A stretch of DNA of 64,000 nt from Leclercia sp. S52 (GCF_039727615.1 NZ_CP152474.1:1178001-1242000), one strand, 5' to 3'. Positions 9,355 through 18,712 are shown, counted from the first letter of the stretch. Numbers and translations: made by a program. The notes: generated from the sequence alone by a model not told the origin.

Positions 9355-10599
9355 TTATTTCCCCAGTACGCCCGCCAGGGAGCGAATATCGTTCCCGGTC
9401 GGCGTCTGGTGAATGCGCAGACCAAATTCATCGATCACCGCGAAAATATGGTCGAAAATATCGGCCTGAATCGCCTCATATTCCGCCCAGATCACGGTGT
9501 TGGTAAACGCATATATTTCAATTGGCAGACCGTTGGCGTCCGGCGCTAATTGCCGCACCATCAGGGTCATATCCTGACGAATACGCGGATGGTTGCGCAG
9601 ATATTCATTCAGGTAGGCGCGGAAGGTGCCAATATTGGTCATCCTGCGCATATTCAGCACCGACTCGCCTTCGCCATTTTCCTGATTCCACAGCGTAATT
9701 TCCTCGTGGCGCGTGGCCATATAGGGCTTGAGCAGCTTCGCCTGAATCAGCTGCTGCTGCTCCTGCTCGTCGAGAAAATGGATGCTGGTGGTATCAATAT
9801 TCAGGCTGCGCTTAATCCGCCGCCCGCCGGAGGCCGACATTCCGCTCCAGTTGATAAAGGCGTCGGAGACCAGCGCCCAGGTCGGAATGGTGGTGATGGT
9901 GTTATCGAAATTGCGCACCTTGACGGTGGTCAGGCCGATATCGGTCACCGTGCCGTTAGCGCCGTATTTCGGCATCTCCAGCCAGTCGCCGAGCTTGAGC
10001 ATATCGTTGGCCGAGAGCTGAATGCCTGCCACCAGGCCTAAAATTGGGTCTTTGAACACCAGCATTAATACCGCGGCCATCGCGCCCAGACCGCTAATCA
10101 GAATGGCGGGGGACTGGCCGATCAGCAGGGAAATAATCAGGATACCCACCAGAATGGCGCTCACCAGCTTGATGCCCTGGAAGATGCCTTTCAGCGGCAG
10201 CTGCGAGGCGGTGGCCATTTTCTGCGACAGATTGAAAATCACGTCCAGCAGCGAGAAGAACGCCAGCAGGGCGTAAACCATTACCCACAGCTTCGCGCAG
10301 GTGGTGAGTATTTCCGCCGCGTCGCTGCCTTTTTGCAGCCACAATACCGCCTGAACGTTGACGATTATCCCCTGCAGGGTAAAGGCCAGACGGTGAAATA
10401 ACTTATTCTCGGTGATGATTTGCAGCCATAAATGGCTGTTGGCCCGGGCGCGTTTCTCGAACGCCCGCAGCACCACTTTGTGCAGAATAAAATGAATAAT
10501 CAGGGCGGTAAGAAAAATAATGCCAAAAATGATGACTAAAGAGGTGGTGTGATTTATTTCAATGCCGGTCTCTTCGACCAGGGAAATGAACTCCTGCAT
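9355..10599 (-). CDS. ybdG: Mechanosensitive channel YbdG (MscS family)
   Basis: Inner-membrane MscS-family channel, 414 residues, essentially the length of E. coli YbdG. There are several N-terminal membrane helices, then the conserved pore/beta segment ([38 protein letters not shown], around residues 174-207) and the cytoplasmic domain. E. coli YbdG contributes a small-conductance activity in osmotic stress. It is the backbone gene expected after pheP, on the opposite strand. It is transcribed toward the LacI-type gene, with one base between the stop codons. Confidence 0.95.
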   Translation of the reverse strand: MQEFISLVEETGIEINHTTSLVIIFGIIFLTALIIHFILHKVVLRAFEKRARANSHLWLQIITENKLFHRLAFTLQGIIVNVQAVLWLQKGSDAAEILTTCAKLWVMVYALLAFFSLLDVIFNLSQKMATASQLPLKGIFQGIKLVSAILVGILIISLLIGQSPAILISGLGAMAAVLMLVFKDPILGLVAGIQLSANDMLKLGDWLEMPKYGANGTVTDIGLTTVKVRNFDNTITTIPTWALVSDAFINWSGMSASGGRRIKRSLNIDTTSIHFLDEQEQQQLIQAKLLKPYMATRHEEITLWNQENGEGESVLNMRRMTNIGTFRAYLNEYLRNHPRIRQDMTLMVRQLAPDANGLPIEIYAFTNTVIWAEYEAIQADIFDHIFAVIDEFGLRIHQTPTGNDIRSLAGVLGK

Positions 10600-10616
10600 A
10601 ACGTCTCCTGTATTAA

Positions 10617-10642
10617 AGCAGCCGCCATAATGGCGGCTGAGG
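10617..10642 (-). terminator. Hairpin at the end of the MFS efflux gene
   Basis: The stem CAGCCGCCA (10619-10627) pairs with TGGCGGCTG (10631-10639) across a three-base loop. Read on the minus strand it is followed by CTTTAATA. It lies between the end of the MFS gene and the start of ybdG. Confidence 0.55.
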
Positions 10643-10666
10643 ATCTATTATGCAAATTCGCCAGGC

Positions 10667-12103
10667 CTATTTTACCGCCTGACAGGCCTTCACCACCGGC
10701 AGGCTCAGACGATGACGCAGTCGCAGGGTGGCCAACGCCAGGACGATCATCATGACGGTTTCCACCATCAGGAAGACGTTAATTGCCTCTGCGTAATCCC
10801 CGTGATGGCTGTGCAGGGCGTGGAGCAAAATCGCACCGAAGATGGCCGGGCCAAGACCGAGCGCCGCTTGTTGCAGGGTGCTGAGAATGGCGCTGGCGGC
10901 CCCGGCGTCGTCGGGCTGAATATCGCGCATCCCGATGCGGTAGAAGCTGTTCACTATCAGCGCCTGGCCGTAGCCCACCAGCCCGGTGGCCGGGGCGAGG
11001 GTCAGGGCGGTGTTCTCCAGTCCCCAGATGCGGAAGGTGACGATCAGCGCCAGCAGGCCGGTTATCTGGATCGCCAGCCCGGACAGTAAAATCGTGCTGG
11101 TGCTGTAGCGGGCAATCAGCCGCGGGGCAAACCACGCCGAGACGAAATAGGTCACCCCGAGGGCGATAAAGCTGTTGCCGGACTGCCACGGCGCCATCCC
11201 CAGACCGGTCTGCATGGTCAGCGCCATGCAGAACATAAACCCGGACCAGACGCTGAAAAAGAGCAACGCAATCAGCACGCCGAAGCGGATACTGCCGAGC
11301 TGCATCAGACGCGGCGGGATCAGCGGGTGAGCCCCTTCGCGCTCTTTTTTACGTGCATTCAGCGCCATTAACCAGGCCAGCGGGACAATGGCGATCAGGG
11401 CGGCCTGCAGCGGCCAGGACCAGTGCCACTGCGGCCCCAGTGCCATCGGGAACAGCAGGCAGCAGAGGATTGCTGCCAGCAGCGCGGTACCCGGCCAGTC
11501 AATGCGCGACGGCGTGTCGCGGCGGGTCTCCGGCACGTAGCGACGGCTCAGGGCCAGCACCAGCAGGCAGATCGGCACGTTGATAAAGAAGGCGTTGCGC
11601 CAGCCCAGCCCGGCGATATCCGCCGACACCAGCCAGCCGCCGCCCATCTGCCCGACGATAAACGCAATGCCGCCGATGCCGCCAAACAGGCTGATGGCTT
11701 TGGCGTGGGCGGTGCCTTTCAGCGTCACGTGCAGGGTGGCAAGAATTTGCGGCACGATCAGCGCCGCGCCTGCGCCCTGAACGATGCGCGCGGCCAGCAG
11801 CTGCTCAATATTGCCCGCCATGCCGCACAGCAGCGAGGCCAGGCCAAAGCTCGCCACGCCCCACATAAACAGGCGACGACGGCCGAGGTTATCCCCCAGC
11901 TTGCTGCCGAGCGCCAGGCAGACGGCAAAGGCCACGCCGTAAAGGGCGACAATCAGCTCCAGCTCGGTGGCGGTGGCGTGCAGCGAGTGGGTGATGGAGT
12001 CCAGCGCCACGTTGGTGATTGAGGTATCAATCAGCGGCAGCATCTGGCCGGTTAACAGCAATATCAGGCCTGCCCGGCCCGGTGAAACAACTGACGTATT
12101 CAT
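10667..12103 (-). CDS. MFS drug:H+ antiporter-type transporter (DHA2/EmrB-QacA family)
   Basis: The 478-residue membrane protein has about fourteen hydrophobic segments. Family signals are LPLIDTSITNVALDSI in helix 1 (DHA2 motif D1), GSKLGDNLGRRRLF in the first cytoplasmic loop (motif A) and RIVQGAGAALIVPQI in helix 4. DHA2 proteins export drugs, dyes or other hydrophobic compounds in exchange for protons. It is transcribed away from an XRE-family regulator, with an inverted repeat in the shared promoter region, so local regulation is likely. The substrate cannot be told from sequence. Confidence 0.87.
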   Translation of the reverse strand: MNTSVVSPGRAGLILLLTGQMLPLIDTSITNVALDSITHSLHATATELELIVALYGVAFAVCLALGSKLGDNLGRRRLFMWGVASFGLASLLCGMAGNIEQLLAARIVQGAGAALIVPQILATLHVTLKGTAHAKAISLFGGIGGIAFIVGQMGGGWLVSADIAGLGWRNAFFINVPICLLVLALSRRYVPETRRDTPSRIDWPGTALLAAILCCLLFPMALGPQWHWSWPLQAALIAIVPLAWLMALNARKKEREGAHPLIPPRLMQLGSIRFGVLIALLFFSVWSGFMFCMALTMQTGLGMAPWQSGNSFIALGVTYFVSAWFAPRLIARYSTSTILLSGLAIQITGLLALIVTFRIWGLENTALTLAPATGLVGYGQALIVNSFYRIGMRDIQPDDAGAASAILSTLQQAALGLGPAIFGAILLHALHSHHGDYAEAINVFLMVETVMMIVLALATLRLRHRLSLPVVKACQAVK

Positions 12104-12160
12104 GGTGACTCCATTGCGTCAAACAGCGTAGCGTCGTAGCATCAACTATCTGATAAACGG

Positions 12161-12186
12161 GTACCAGTTCTTGCTTATACTGGTAC
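12161..12186. promoter_or_regulatory. Inverted repeat in the divergent MFS/XRE promoter region
   Basis: GTACCAGT (12161-12168) and ACTGGTAC (12179-12186) form a perfect inverted repeat with a ten-base spacer. It lies 25 bases before the XRE start and 58 bases from the divergent MFS start. Spacing and position suit a dimeric operator that could control both genes; the bound protein is presumed to be the XRE regulator. Confidence 0.6.
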
Positions 12187-12210
12187 TGGCACTACCATGC
12201 AGGGGGCACT

Positions 12211-13080
12211 ATGGCGCTGATGTCTGAACCCGTCACCTCACTCCAGGATGACACCCGTAAACAGCTGGGCGCATTTTTACGCGCGCGGCGTGAAAGTCTC
12301 GATCCACAGCGCCTCGGCTTACCGCGCAGCGGCCGACGCCGCACGCCGGGCCTGCGCCGGGAAGAGGTGGCCCTGCTGGCTGACGTGGGCGTGACCTGGT
12401 ACACCTGGCTGGAGCAGGGCAGGGACGTCAACCCGTCGAGCGCGGTGATGGCGGCAGTGGCGAAAGCGCTGCAGTGTACCCCGACCGAATCCCGCCACCT
12501 CTTCCTGCTGGCCGGATTGCCGCCGGGCGAAGCGCCCCAGGCGGTCTGCTGCGAGGGGATCAGCGAAGGCACCCGCCGTCTTCTCGACACCCTGATGCCG
12601 AAACCCGCCAGCATTCAGAAGCCGAATTTCGATATCGTGGCGTGGAATGACAGCTTCGGTCATCTGATGGGCGTCGACTTCAATGCGATCCCGCCGGAAG
12701 ACCGCAACTGTATCTATCTGTTCCTCACCCATCCGGCGTGGCGCGCACGCCTCGGTAAGCGCGGAGACGTGCTGCCCATTTTTGTCTCCTACTTCCGCGC
12801 GGCGATGGCCGAGCACCGGGGCGACCCGCAGTGGGAAGCCAAACTGGCGCGCTTCTTTGCCGTCTCTGAAGAGTTCAAAACCCTGTGGCACCAGCGCAAC
12901 GACGTGCGCGGCGTGGAAAATCAGCTCAAGCTCTTTACTCATCCCGAACTGGGCGATTTTCATCTCCAGCAGATGTACTGGTACTCCGCCCCGCGCAACG
13001 GCTCGCGGCTGCTGGTCTATCTCCCGGTGGATGACGAGGGCGAGCGCGCCCTGACATGGCTGGCGGAGCAGGCACCATGA
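12211..13080 (+). CDS. XRE-family regulator with MmyB-like ligand-binding domain
   Basis: The 289-residue protein has an N-terminal helix-turn-helix of the MmyB subgroup: GLRREEVALLADVGVTWYTWLEQGRDVNPS around residues 49-78. A C-terminal PAS-like MmyB/MLTR ligand-binding domain follows. In characterised actinobacterial MmyB-like proteins this domain binds fatty-acyl-type ligands; whether that holds here is unknown. ATG 12211 follows AGGGGG at good spacing. The last bases (ATGA) overlap the next gene's start. The divergent efflux gene is the likely target. Confidence 0.87.
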   Translation: MALMSEPVTSLQDDTRKQLGAFLRARRESLDPQRLGLPRSGRRRTPGLRREEVALLADVGVTWYTWLEQGRDVNPSSAVMAAVAKALQCTPTESRHLFLLAGLPPGEAPQAVCCEGISEGTRRLLDTLMPKPASIQKPNFDIVAWNDSFGHLMGVDFNAIPPEDRNCIYLFLTHPAWRARLGKRGDVLPIFVSYFRAAMAEHRGDPQWEAKLARFFAVSEEFKTLWHQRNDVRGVENQLKLFTHPELGDFHLQQMYWYSAPRNGSRLLVYLPVDDEGERALTWLAEQAP

Positions 13081-14112
13081 ACGTCACCCGCAAACAGGAA
13101 CGCCTCCTGCGCCGCGCGCTCACCGAGTGGCAGCAGGAGGGCGCGTTAACCGCCGACGAGCATCAGCGACTGGCCGGCAGCTTAAAACGCGTCACCATGG
13201 ACTGGCAGCGCCTCAGCCGCTACGCCTTCTGGACGGCAATCGTCTGCGTCATCATCGCCATTGGCAGCCTGTTTGCCGACAGCGAACTGATGGCGCGCAT
13301 TATCGAGTTCTTCGCCTTCTCCTCCATCGCCCGCATCGGACTGCCTGCGCTGGCCGCAATACTGTTTTATCTGTGGGGATTCAGCCGCCAGCGGCAGGAG
13401 ACCCAGTGGCACTACAGCACCGAGGCGATTTTGTTCCTCGGGGTGTTCTTTACCGCCATCGCCCTCTGGCAGCTGGGTGAACGGCTGGATACCGGCAGCG
13501 GCCACATAGCGCCGCTATTTCTGCTGGGCTGCGCCGTTTACGGGCTGGTGGGCTTCTTCGGCCGCTCGGGCCTGGTGTGGCTGTTCTTTTTGCTGTCGCT
13601 TGGCAACTGGTTTGGCGCCGAAACCGGCTATATGTCCGGCTGGGGCGCCTACTGGCTGGGGATGAGCTACCCGGTGCGCTTTATCTTCTTCGGGGGGGGC
13701 CTTACTGGCGCTCTGCTGGTGGCTGCGCGGGATGCTGCGTAAACGGCATCTGTACACCACCAGTAAAGCGATGGGGCTGACGTACCTGTTTGTTGCCCTG
13801 TGGATCCTGTCGATTTTTGGCAATTACGATATCGACAACGGGTACGGCACCACCCGCGCGGCGCTGCTGCCCTGGGCGCTGCTGTTCGCGGTGGCGGCGG
13901 GGATCTGTATTTATATCAGCCTGAAAACCGACGACGGTATGCTGCGCGGTTTTGGCCTGACGTTTCTTGGTATCAACCTCTATACCCGCTATTTTGAATA
14001 CTTCTGGGACGGGATGAACAAGGTGCTGTTTTTCCTGATCCTGGCGGCCTCGCTGGCGGTGATAGGGCGCTATGCGGAGAGGATCTGGCACGCAGGAAAA
14101 TCGGCTAAGTAG
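13077..14112 (+). pseudogene. DUF2157 polytopic membrane protein, frameshifted
   Basis: A soluble N-terminal region of about 50 residues (the DUF2157 start, with a helical REHQRL-like segment) is followed by many short membrane helices. The function of the family is not known. Start ATG 13077 overlaps the XRE stop (ATGA). A run of eight Gs at 13692-13699 breaks the frame. With seven Gs the protein reads FGGALLALCWWLRGMLRKRH and continues to 14112 as about 344 residues, the usual family size. Without correction it appears as two pieces, 13077-13742 and 13732-14112. Confidence 0.8.
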
Positions 14113-14146
14113 ATCCGCATCGCAGACTGGTTATTAGTAAAAAGTA

Positions 14147-14174
14147 ACGGGCCGCTATCTGCGGCCCGTTTGTA
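14147..14174. terminator. Terminator between the DUF2157 gene and nfsB (convergent)
   Basis: The nine-base stem ACGGGCCGC / GCGGCCCGT has a five-base loop, TTTGT follows on the plus strand, and A-rich sequence precedes it, so it can end transcripts from both sides. Confidence 0.75.
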
Positions 14175-14828
14175 TTAGCACTCAGTCACAATCGTGCTCA
14201 GCGGCAGGCGCGATTTCGGCAGCGTGGCGTTGAAATCTTCCACGCTGTGATGCCCAACCGGCACCACCACCAGGCTGGTGAAGCCTTTCTCTTTCAGACC
14301 AAACTCTTCGTCAAGGACCGCGGCGTCGAAGCCTTCAATCGGCACCGCGTCCAGGCCCATTGCGCCCACGCCCAGCAGGAAGTTGCCGACGTTCAGGTAA
14401 ACCTGTTTTGCCATCCACTGATCGTCATCTTTCAGATCGACGCGGTGCATATCGGCGAAGAAGGTGCGGCCCTTGTGGTTGGCGGCTTTCGCTTCCGGAG
14501 TGTTGAAACGGCCATCGGCCTCTTCCTGATCCACGACGCGGGTAAGCCAGGCATCGTCCATTGCGGTTTTGGCGCAGAACACCACCACGTGAGATGCATC
14601 CAGCATTTTGCGTTCGTTAAAGACAAAGCCACCGGCTGCGGATTTCGCCACGCGCGCTTTGCCTTCCTCGGTGCTGGCGACGATAAAGTGCCACGGCTGT
14701 GAGTTGGTGCTGGACGGGCTGTACTGCAGCAGGGTTTTAATCTGTTCCGCCTGGTCGGCAGTCAGTTTTTTGCTCGGATCAAAGGCCTTTGTTGAGTGAC
14801 GCTTTAAGGCAACAGAGATGATATCCAT
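14175..14828 (-). CDS. nfsB: Oxygen-insensitive NAD(P)H nitroreductase / dihydropteridine reductase NfsB
   Basis: Cytoplasmic FMN-dependent homodimer that reduces nitroaromatics and quinones with two electrons; loss of NfsB contributes to nitrofuran resistance in E. coli. The 217 residues are the standard length. The N-terminus [17 protein letters not shown], the FMN-site motif [12 protein letters not shown] and the ending [19 protein letters not shown] match E. coli NfsB as I remember it. It lies just downstream of ybdF and ramR on the same strand, the usual order in genomes with a ram locus. Confidence 0.96.
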   Translation of the reverse strand: MDIISVALKRHSTKAFDPSKKLTADQAEQIKTLLQYSPSSTNSQPWHFIVASTEEGKARVAKSAAGGFVFNERKMLDASHVVVFCAKTAMDDAWLTRVVDQEEADGRFNTPEAKAANHKGRTFFADMHRVDLKDDDQWMAKQVYLNVGNFLLGVGAMGLDAVPIEGFDAAVLDEEFGLKEKGFTSLVVVPVGHHSVEDFNATLPKSRLPLSTIVTEC

Positions 14829-14904
14829 TACTACTCCTGGGGTTCAGTGCAAAAGGGAAAATAATACAAAGTGAAGATCACAAAGGTAAGGGCATTCCGG
14901 GCGC

Positions 14905-15277
14905 TTAACCGCCGGGGCGCAACTTTTTTTTGCTCTTTTTTCGACAGCTTATCCACCACCAGATGCCACGAATCGTTGACCAGATCGGCTATCAGCTCGG
15001 GGGTGATATCCTCCGCCGCGTATACAGAGATCCAGTGCTTTTTATTCAGATGGTAGCCGGGCTCGATCCCCCGATAGATCTGCTGGTTGAGCAGCGATTT
15101 TTGCGGATCGGACTTCAGGCTGACGTGCTGACGCCCGTGCGCCACGCCCATCAGCATAAAAATCTTGCCGCACACTTTAAACACGTCGTACTCCGGGCCA
15201 AACGGCCAGCAGTGCTCGGTAAAGGGCAGCTCCAGCGCTATGTGTTTAGCGCAGGCGGCGAGCGTTTTACTGTCCAT
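14905..15277 (-). pseudogene. ybdF: MmcQ/YjbR-family protein YbdF, probable frameshift near the C-terminus
   Basis: Small cytoplasmic protein of the YjbR/MmcQ fold, a DNA-binding-like CyaY-related fold of unclear role. Motifs include [19 protein letters not shown] and NKKHWISVY. Start ATG 15277 overlaps the end of ramR by 11 bases. As written the frame runs on to 14831 with an odd tail ([14 protein letters not shown]...). If the run of eight Ts at 14924-14931 (As on the coding strand) is shortened by one, the protein ends EQKKLRPGG at 14905 with about 123 residues, close to the E. coli length. I favour the shorter form, so the extra base is probably an artefact. Confidence 0.7.
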
Positions 15278-15857
15278 GATTATCCTCTTCCGCCAGCGCG
15301 CGCCACATGGCTTCAAAGCCCAGCGCCTTAAATTCGGCGGCGCGCGCCGGTTCGCGGGTGGCGAAGGACATTGTCGTCTCGGCTAGCGACAGGAACAGGG
15401 CGTCGCCAAACAGACGAAACTCCTCAGACATAAACACCGGGCGGATATGACGACGACACAGCTCATGCAGCTCCGGGAACATCTCATGTACCGCCTGTTC
15501 GGTTTCGGCGTTAATCTTCTCGCTCACCCCGAGCTGGCGGATGGCGCCGTGGGCTACCGGGTTGCGGATCCCCCAGTCAACGTAGCTGTTCCAGATATTG
15601 CGGGTATGCTCTTTCGGCTGGGTGAGGGCACGATCCATATTCGCCAGCATGGTCTGGCACAGATCCTGTTTCAGGTGCAGGTAGAGGGCGTTGAGCAGAT
15701 CGTCTTTGGTGGCGAAATAGCGAAACAGGGTGCCTTCAGCCACCCCTGCGCTGCGGGCGATTAACGCGGTAGAGGCCGCAATGCCCGACTGGGCAAAAGC
15801 GGTGGTTGCCGCGTCCAGCAACGCCAGTTTTTTATCTTCACTTTTCGGACGAGCCAC
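15267..15857 (-). CDS. ramR: TetR/AcrR-family repressor RamR
   Basis: The 196-residue TetR-family regulator has an N-terminal helix-turn-helix ([29 protein letters not shown]) and an all-helical ligand pocket. It matches remembered Salmonella RamR closely at the start ([16 protein letters not shown]) and the end ([13 protein letters not shown]). RamR represses ramA, and bile salts and several drugs relieve this. It is divergent from romA-ramA, whose promoter carries the RamR palindrome. Its 3' end overlaps ybdF by 11 bases. The coding sequence shows no disruption, so the ram system should be repressible here. Confidence 0.95.
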   Translation of the reverse strand: MARPKSEDKKLALLDAATTAFAQSGIAASTALIARSAGVAEGTLFRYFATKDDLLNALYLHLKQDLCQTMLANMDRALTQPKEHTRNIWNSYVDWGIRNPVAHGAIRQLGVSEKINAETEQAVHEMFPELHELCRRHIRPVFMSEEFRLFGDALFLSLAETTMSFATREPARAAEFKALGFEAMWRALAEEDNHGQ

Positions 15858-15947
15858 TGCATTTCCTCCAGTTTATGTGCAAAAACCCTGATTGAATCAT
15901 GCCCTTTGCGGGGCTGCAACGTGGAATGTCAAAGATCTTAAAACGTC

Positions 15948-15975
15948 TTGACGACTTTCACATCACTTCTATAAT
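15948..15975 (+). promoter_or_regulatory. Sigma-70 promoter of romA-ramA
   Basis: TTGACG (15948-15953) and TATAAT (15970-15975) are separated by 16 bases, a near-consensus promoter pointing to romA. The -10 box runs into the RamR operator. Confidence 0.85.
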
Positions 15976-15993
15976 GAGTGCTTACTCACTCAT
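15974..15993. promoter_or_regulatory. RamR operator
   Basis: ATGAGTG (15974-15980) and CACTCAT (15987-15993) form a palindrome with a six-base spacer. This matches the RamR binding site known from Salmonella and Klebsiella (ATGAGTGN6CACTCAT). It overlaps the end of the -10 box, so bound RamR should block RNA polymerase. Confidence 0.9.
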
Positions 15994-16047
15994 AATCAAG
16001 TTTTGCCCGCGCAGGCCATCGGATGGGGCGCGAATTCGGGTCGGGAT

Positions 16048-17151
16048 ATGAAAAAGCGTTTTATTATTAGCCTGGTGGTAGTGATGATTATTGCATCCGC
16101 GGCGAGCCTGCCGTTTGTACTGAATGCCGGATTCGGCCAGCCGCCACAGGGCGCGCAGCTGAGTGAGTTTACCGCTTCGTCGCAGTATCGTGACGGCCAG
16201 TTCCATAACACCCTGCCCACGCCGGGATTTACCGGCAACAAGAACATGCTGGCGGCATGGTGGGATTTTCTGGTGACGAAGCGTGAAAACGCGCGTCCGG
16301 CCCAGCCGCTGCCGCTGGTAAAAACCGATCTGGCACAGCTGCCGCTGGATCAGGACACCCTGGTCTGGCTCGGCCACTCCTCGTGGTATCTGCAGCTGGC
16401 GGGTAAACGTATTCTGATCGACCCGGTATTCAGCAGCTACGCCGCGCCGTTCTCCTTCCTTAACAAAGCCTTTGCCGGGGATTACCCCTGGCACGCCGAA
16501 GATATGCCCGACATCGATCTGCTGATTATTTCGCACGATCACTACGATCATCTCGATTACGCCACCATCAAGGCGCTGATGCCGAAAGTGAAGCGCGTGG
16601 TTACTCCGTTCGGGGTCGGGTCACATCTGCGCTACTGGGGCATGGATCCGTCCATCATTGAGGAGCGGGACTGGGAGCAGTCGGTGCGCATCAGCGATGA
16701 GCTGATCGTCCACGTTCTGCCGGCGCGCCACTTCTCCGGGCGCGGGCTGAAGCGCAACCAGACGCTGTGGGGCAGCTTTATGTTTGTCACCCCGCAGCAG
16801 AAGGTGTTCTACAGCGGTGATTCCGGTTACGGCCCGCACTTTAGCGCCATCGGGGAGCGGTTCGGCAGCGTCGATCTGGCGATCATGGAGAACGGGCAGT
16901 ATGACCAGGACTGGAAGTACATCCACATGCAGCCTGCCGAAACGGCGCAGGCCGCCGCGGATCTGAATGCCAGGGCGGTGGTGCCGGGCCACTCCGGCCG
17001 CTTTGTGCTGGCAAAACATACCTGGAACGACCCGCTGATTAAGCTTTCGCAGGCCAGCGAGGATAAGCCGTATCGCCTGCTGACGCCGGAGCTTGGTGAG
17101 CCGGTCAGAGTGGATGATGCCACGCAACAATTTCGCGCGTGGTGGGAATAA
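16048..17151 (+). CDS. romA: RomA: metallo-beta-lactamase-fold hydrolase
   Basis: The 367-residue protein has an N-terminal signal or anchor segment (KKRFIISLVVVMIIASAASLPF cut into basic and hydrophobic parts). Its MBL-fold core carries the metal motif HDHYDHLD near residue 165, then PARHFSGRG, YSGDSGYGPHF and GHSGRF. It resembles the N-acyl-phosphatidylethanolamine phospholipase-D-like branch of the fold. In Enterobacter and Klebsiella romA is the first gene of the RamR-controlled romA-ramA operon, and its enzyme role is not settled. ATG 16048 is preferred because the upstream in-frame start at 16003 lies in the promoter region. Confidence 0.9.
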   Translation: MKKRFIISLVVVMIIASAASLPFVLNAGFGQPPQGAQLSEFTASSQYRDGQFHNTLPTPGFTGNKNMLAAWWDFLVTKRENARPAQPLPLVKTDLAQLPLDQDTLVWLGHSSWYLQLAGKRILIDPVFSSYAAPFSFLNKAFAGDYPWHAEDMPDIDLLIISHDHYDHLDYATIKALMPKVKRVVTPFGVGSHLRYWGMDPSIIEERDWEQSVRISDELIVHVLPARHFSGRGLKRNQTLWGSFMFVTPQQKVFYSGDSGYGPHFSAIGERFGSVDLAIMENGQYDQDWKYIHMQPAETAQAAADLNARAVVPGHSGRFVLAKHTWNDPLIKLSQASEDKPYRLLTPELGEPVRVDDATQQFRAWWE

Positions 17152-17184
17152 TGTTTAATCGAAGAGCAGAGGGGGGAGAGCAGC

Positions 17185-17526
17185 ATGACTATTTCCGCTC
17201 AGGTTATCGACACCATTGTCGAGTGGATCGACGACAACCTTCATCAGCCGTTGCGAATCGAGGATATCGCCCGTCACGCGGGCTATTCCAAATGGCACCT
17301 GCAGCGGCTGTTTATGCAATATAAAGGCGAGAGTCTGGGGCGCTATATTCGTGAACGTAAGCTGCGGCTGGCGGCGCGGGATCTGCTGGAGTCAGACGAA
17401 AAGGTCTACGACATTTGTCTGCGCTACGGCTTTGATTCCCAGCAGACCTTTACCCGCGTCTTTACCCGCACCTTCAACCAGCCGCCTGGCGCGTATCGCA
17501 AGGATAACCACAGCCGGGCGCATTAA
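17185..17526 (+). CDS. ramA: AraC-family multidrug-resistance activator RamA
   Basis: This 113-residue protein is only the AraC DNA-binding module with two helix-turn-helices (LRIEDIARHAGYSKWHLQRLF and VYDICLRYGFDSQQTFTRVF). It belongs to the MarA/SoxS/Rob group and starts MTISAQVIDTIVEWID as in known RamA. It activates acrAB-tolC, micF and other marbox genes, lowering permeability and raising efflux. It follows romA by 33 bases in one operon under RamR control. No leader or sRNA gene is evident between them. Confidence 0.97.
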   Translation: MTISAQVIDTIVEWIDDNLHQPLRIEDIARHAGYSKWHLQRLFMQYKGESLGRYIRERKLRLAARDLLESDEKVYDICLRYGFDSQQTFTRVFTRTFNQPPGAYRKDNHSRAH

Positions 17527-17530
17527 TGCT

Positions 17531-17558
17531 CTTCACCCTCCCGGGCGGGAGGGTGAAG
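17531..17558. terminator. Convergent terminator between ramA and the omptin gene
   Basis: CTTCACCCTCCCG pairs perfectly with CGGGAGGGTGAAG in a long hairpin just after the ramA stop. The omptin gene ends ten bases beyond it on the other strand. No strong T tract is present on either side. Confidence 0.6.
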
Positions 17559-17567
17559 TTCAAACAA

Positions 17568-18506
17568 TCAAAAACGATACTGCACGCCGACGGCAAAAAC
17601 GTAGTTTTCGTTTTCAATGCCTGCCGCATCGCCCTGAATATAAAAGGCGGAGCCTCCCGTCATCGTATCCCTGACTTCCGTTCCCCCTTTTCCTTCGTCA
17701 TAGCGGGTCCAGCTAAATTCAGCAAACACTTTGGCATTGGGGGTGACGTAGTAGCCGACATCCACCATCGCCGCGTAATAATCGGCGTTATTGGCCTCAT
17801 CACGGTAGGTAAATTGGCGTTCGTAATGTTCGTCATTATCCCGGGCGCGCACCCAGGGGCTGTATCTCACCTGGCCGTTGACCTCAAAATTCTGATAGCG
17901 GTACATGCCGACTAAGCCCGCATAGGCCACGCCGAAACGCTGCTTATATGAGATGCCGCGCTCATTGTCCGGGGCTTCGCCAGTGATGGCGCCATTGCCG
18001 TAGCTGTAGGTGCCGCCGCGAGAGGACCAGCTAAAACGGGTTTTCTGGTAGCCGAGCATGGCCCCAAGCCGGTAATTTTCCTCTTTTAATAACCAGCCTT
18101 TCGCATTCAGGTCAAATTCGTTGGCATGGTTGAGGCGGGTAGCCGGATGGGTTGACCAGTCTGTCGGACTCGCCTGGTCGGGATCCATCCAGTCGTAGTC
18201 ATCCATGTGCGAGGCGCCGGAAGCAAGGGTTGTCCAGCCGCGGGCATTAAGCGTGAGGCGGGACAATACATCCCAGGAGAGATCGCCTTTTATAATTGGC
18301 GTATTTTTTAATTTCCAGTCCAGCTCGCTCTGTTGATGCCCTGTCGACGGGTTATAGACCCGCTCGTGGGATTCTCCCGCCAGTATGCCCGTGGATAAGG
18401 CCACGGAGACGCTTTCGGGGGCAAAATTCAGCCCTGAAGCCTGGGCACCGGCCCACGGCAGGCCAGCGAATAACATTAAAAACAGAGACAATCCTTTTTG
18501 TCGCAT
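17568..18506 (-). CDS. Omptin-family outer-membrane aspartyl protease
   Basis: Ten-stranded beta-barrel protease (OmpT/PgtE/Pla type) that cuts between basic residues of host or microbial cationic peptides at the cell surface. Its 312 residues are the normal length, with a signal peptide ending around AQA (residue 22). The catalytic set is intact: DYD in MDDYDWMD (residues 103 and 105, equal to OmpT D83/D85) and DEH (225 and 227, equal to D210/H212). The last residue is Phe, as needed for barrel assembly. It lies between ramA and ybdJ, not at the E. coli ompT position, so it looks like a locus-specific insertion. Confidence 0.92.
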   Translation of the reverse strand: MRQKGLSLFLMLFAGLPWAGAQASGLNFAPESVSVALSTGILAGESHERVYNPSTGHQQSELDWKLKNTPIIKGDLSWDVLSRLTLNARGWTTLASGASHMDDYDWMDPDQASPTDWSTHPATRLNHANEFDLNAKGWLLKEENYRLGAMLGYQKTRFSWSSRGGTYSYGNGAITGEAPDNERGISYKQRFGVAYAGLVGMYRYQNFEVNGQVRYSPWVRARDNDEHYERQFTYRDEANNADYYAAMVDVGYYVTPNAKVFAEFSWTRYDEGKGGTEVRDTMTGGSAFYIQGDAAGIENENYVFAVGVQYRF

Positions 18507-18712
18507 TAAGACATCCTTGTACGAGTTTCATCGGGCGGACAAGGTTAGCATTAACGGGTTTTATTGCGGCACCTGGCTGAAAAAATCGGAATATCATTAA
18601 TTAATATATGTTATTGATTATAAATACTATTGGAATTATTTACGCGTGAAATGTGTTATCAGGCTTCTCCCCGGGCGTGGCGTCCCAGGGATGCAGATCC
18701 GAACTGATAGAG

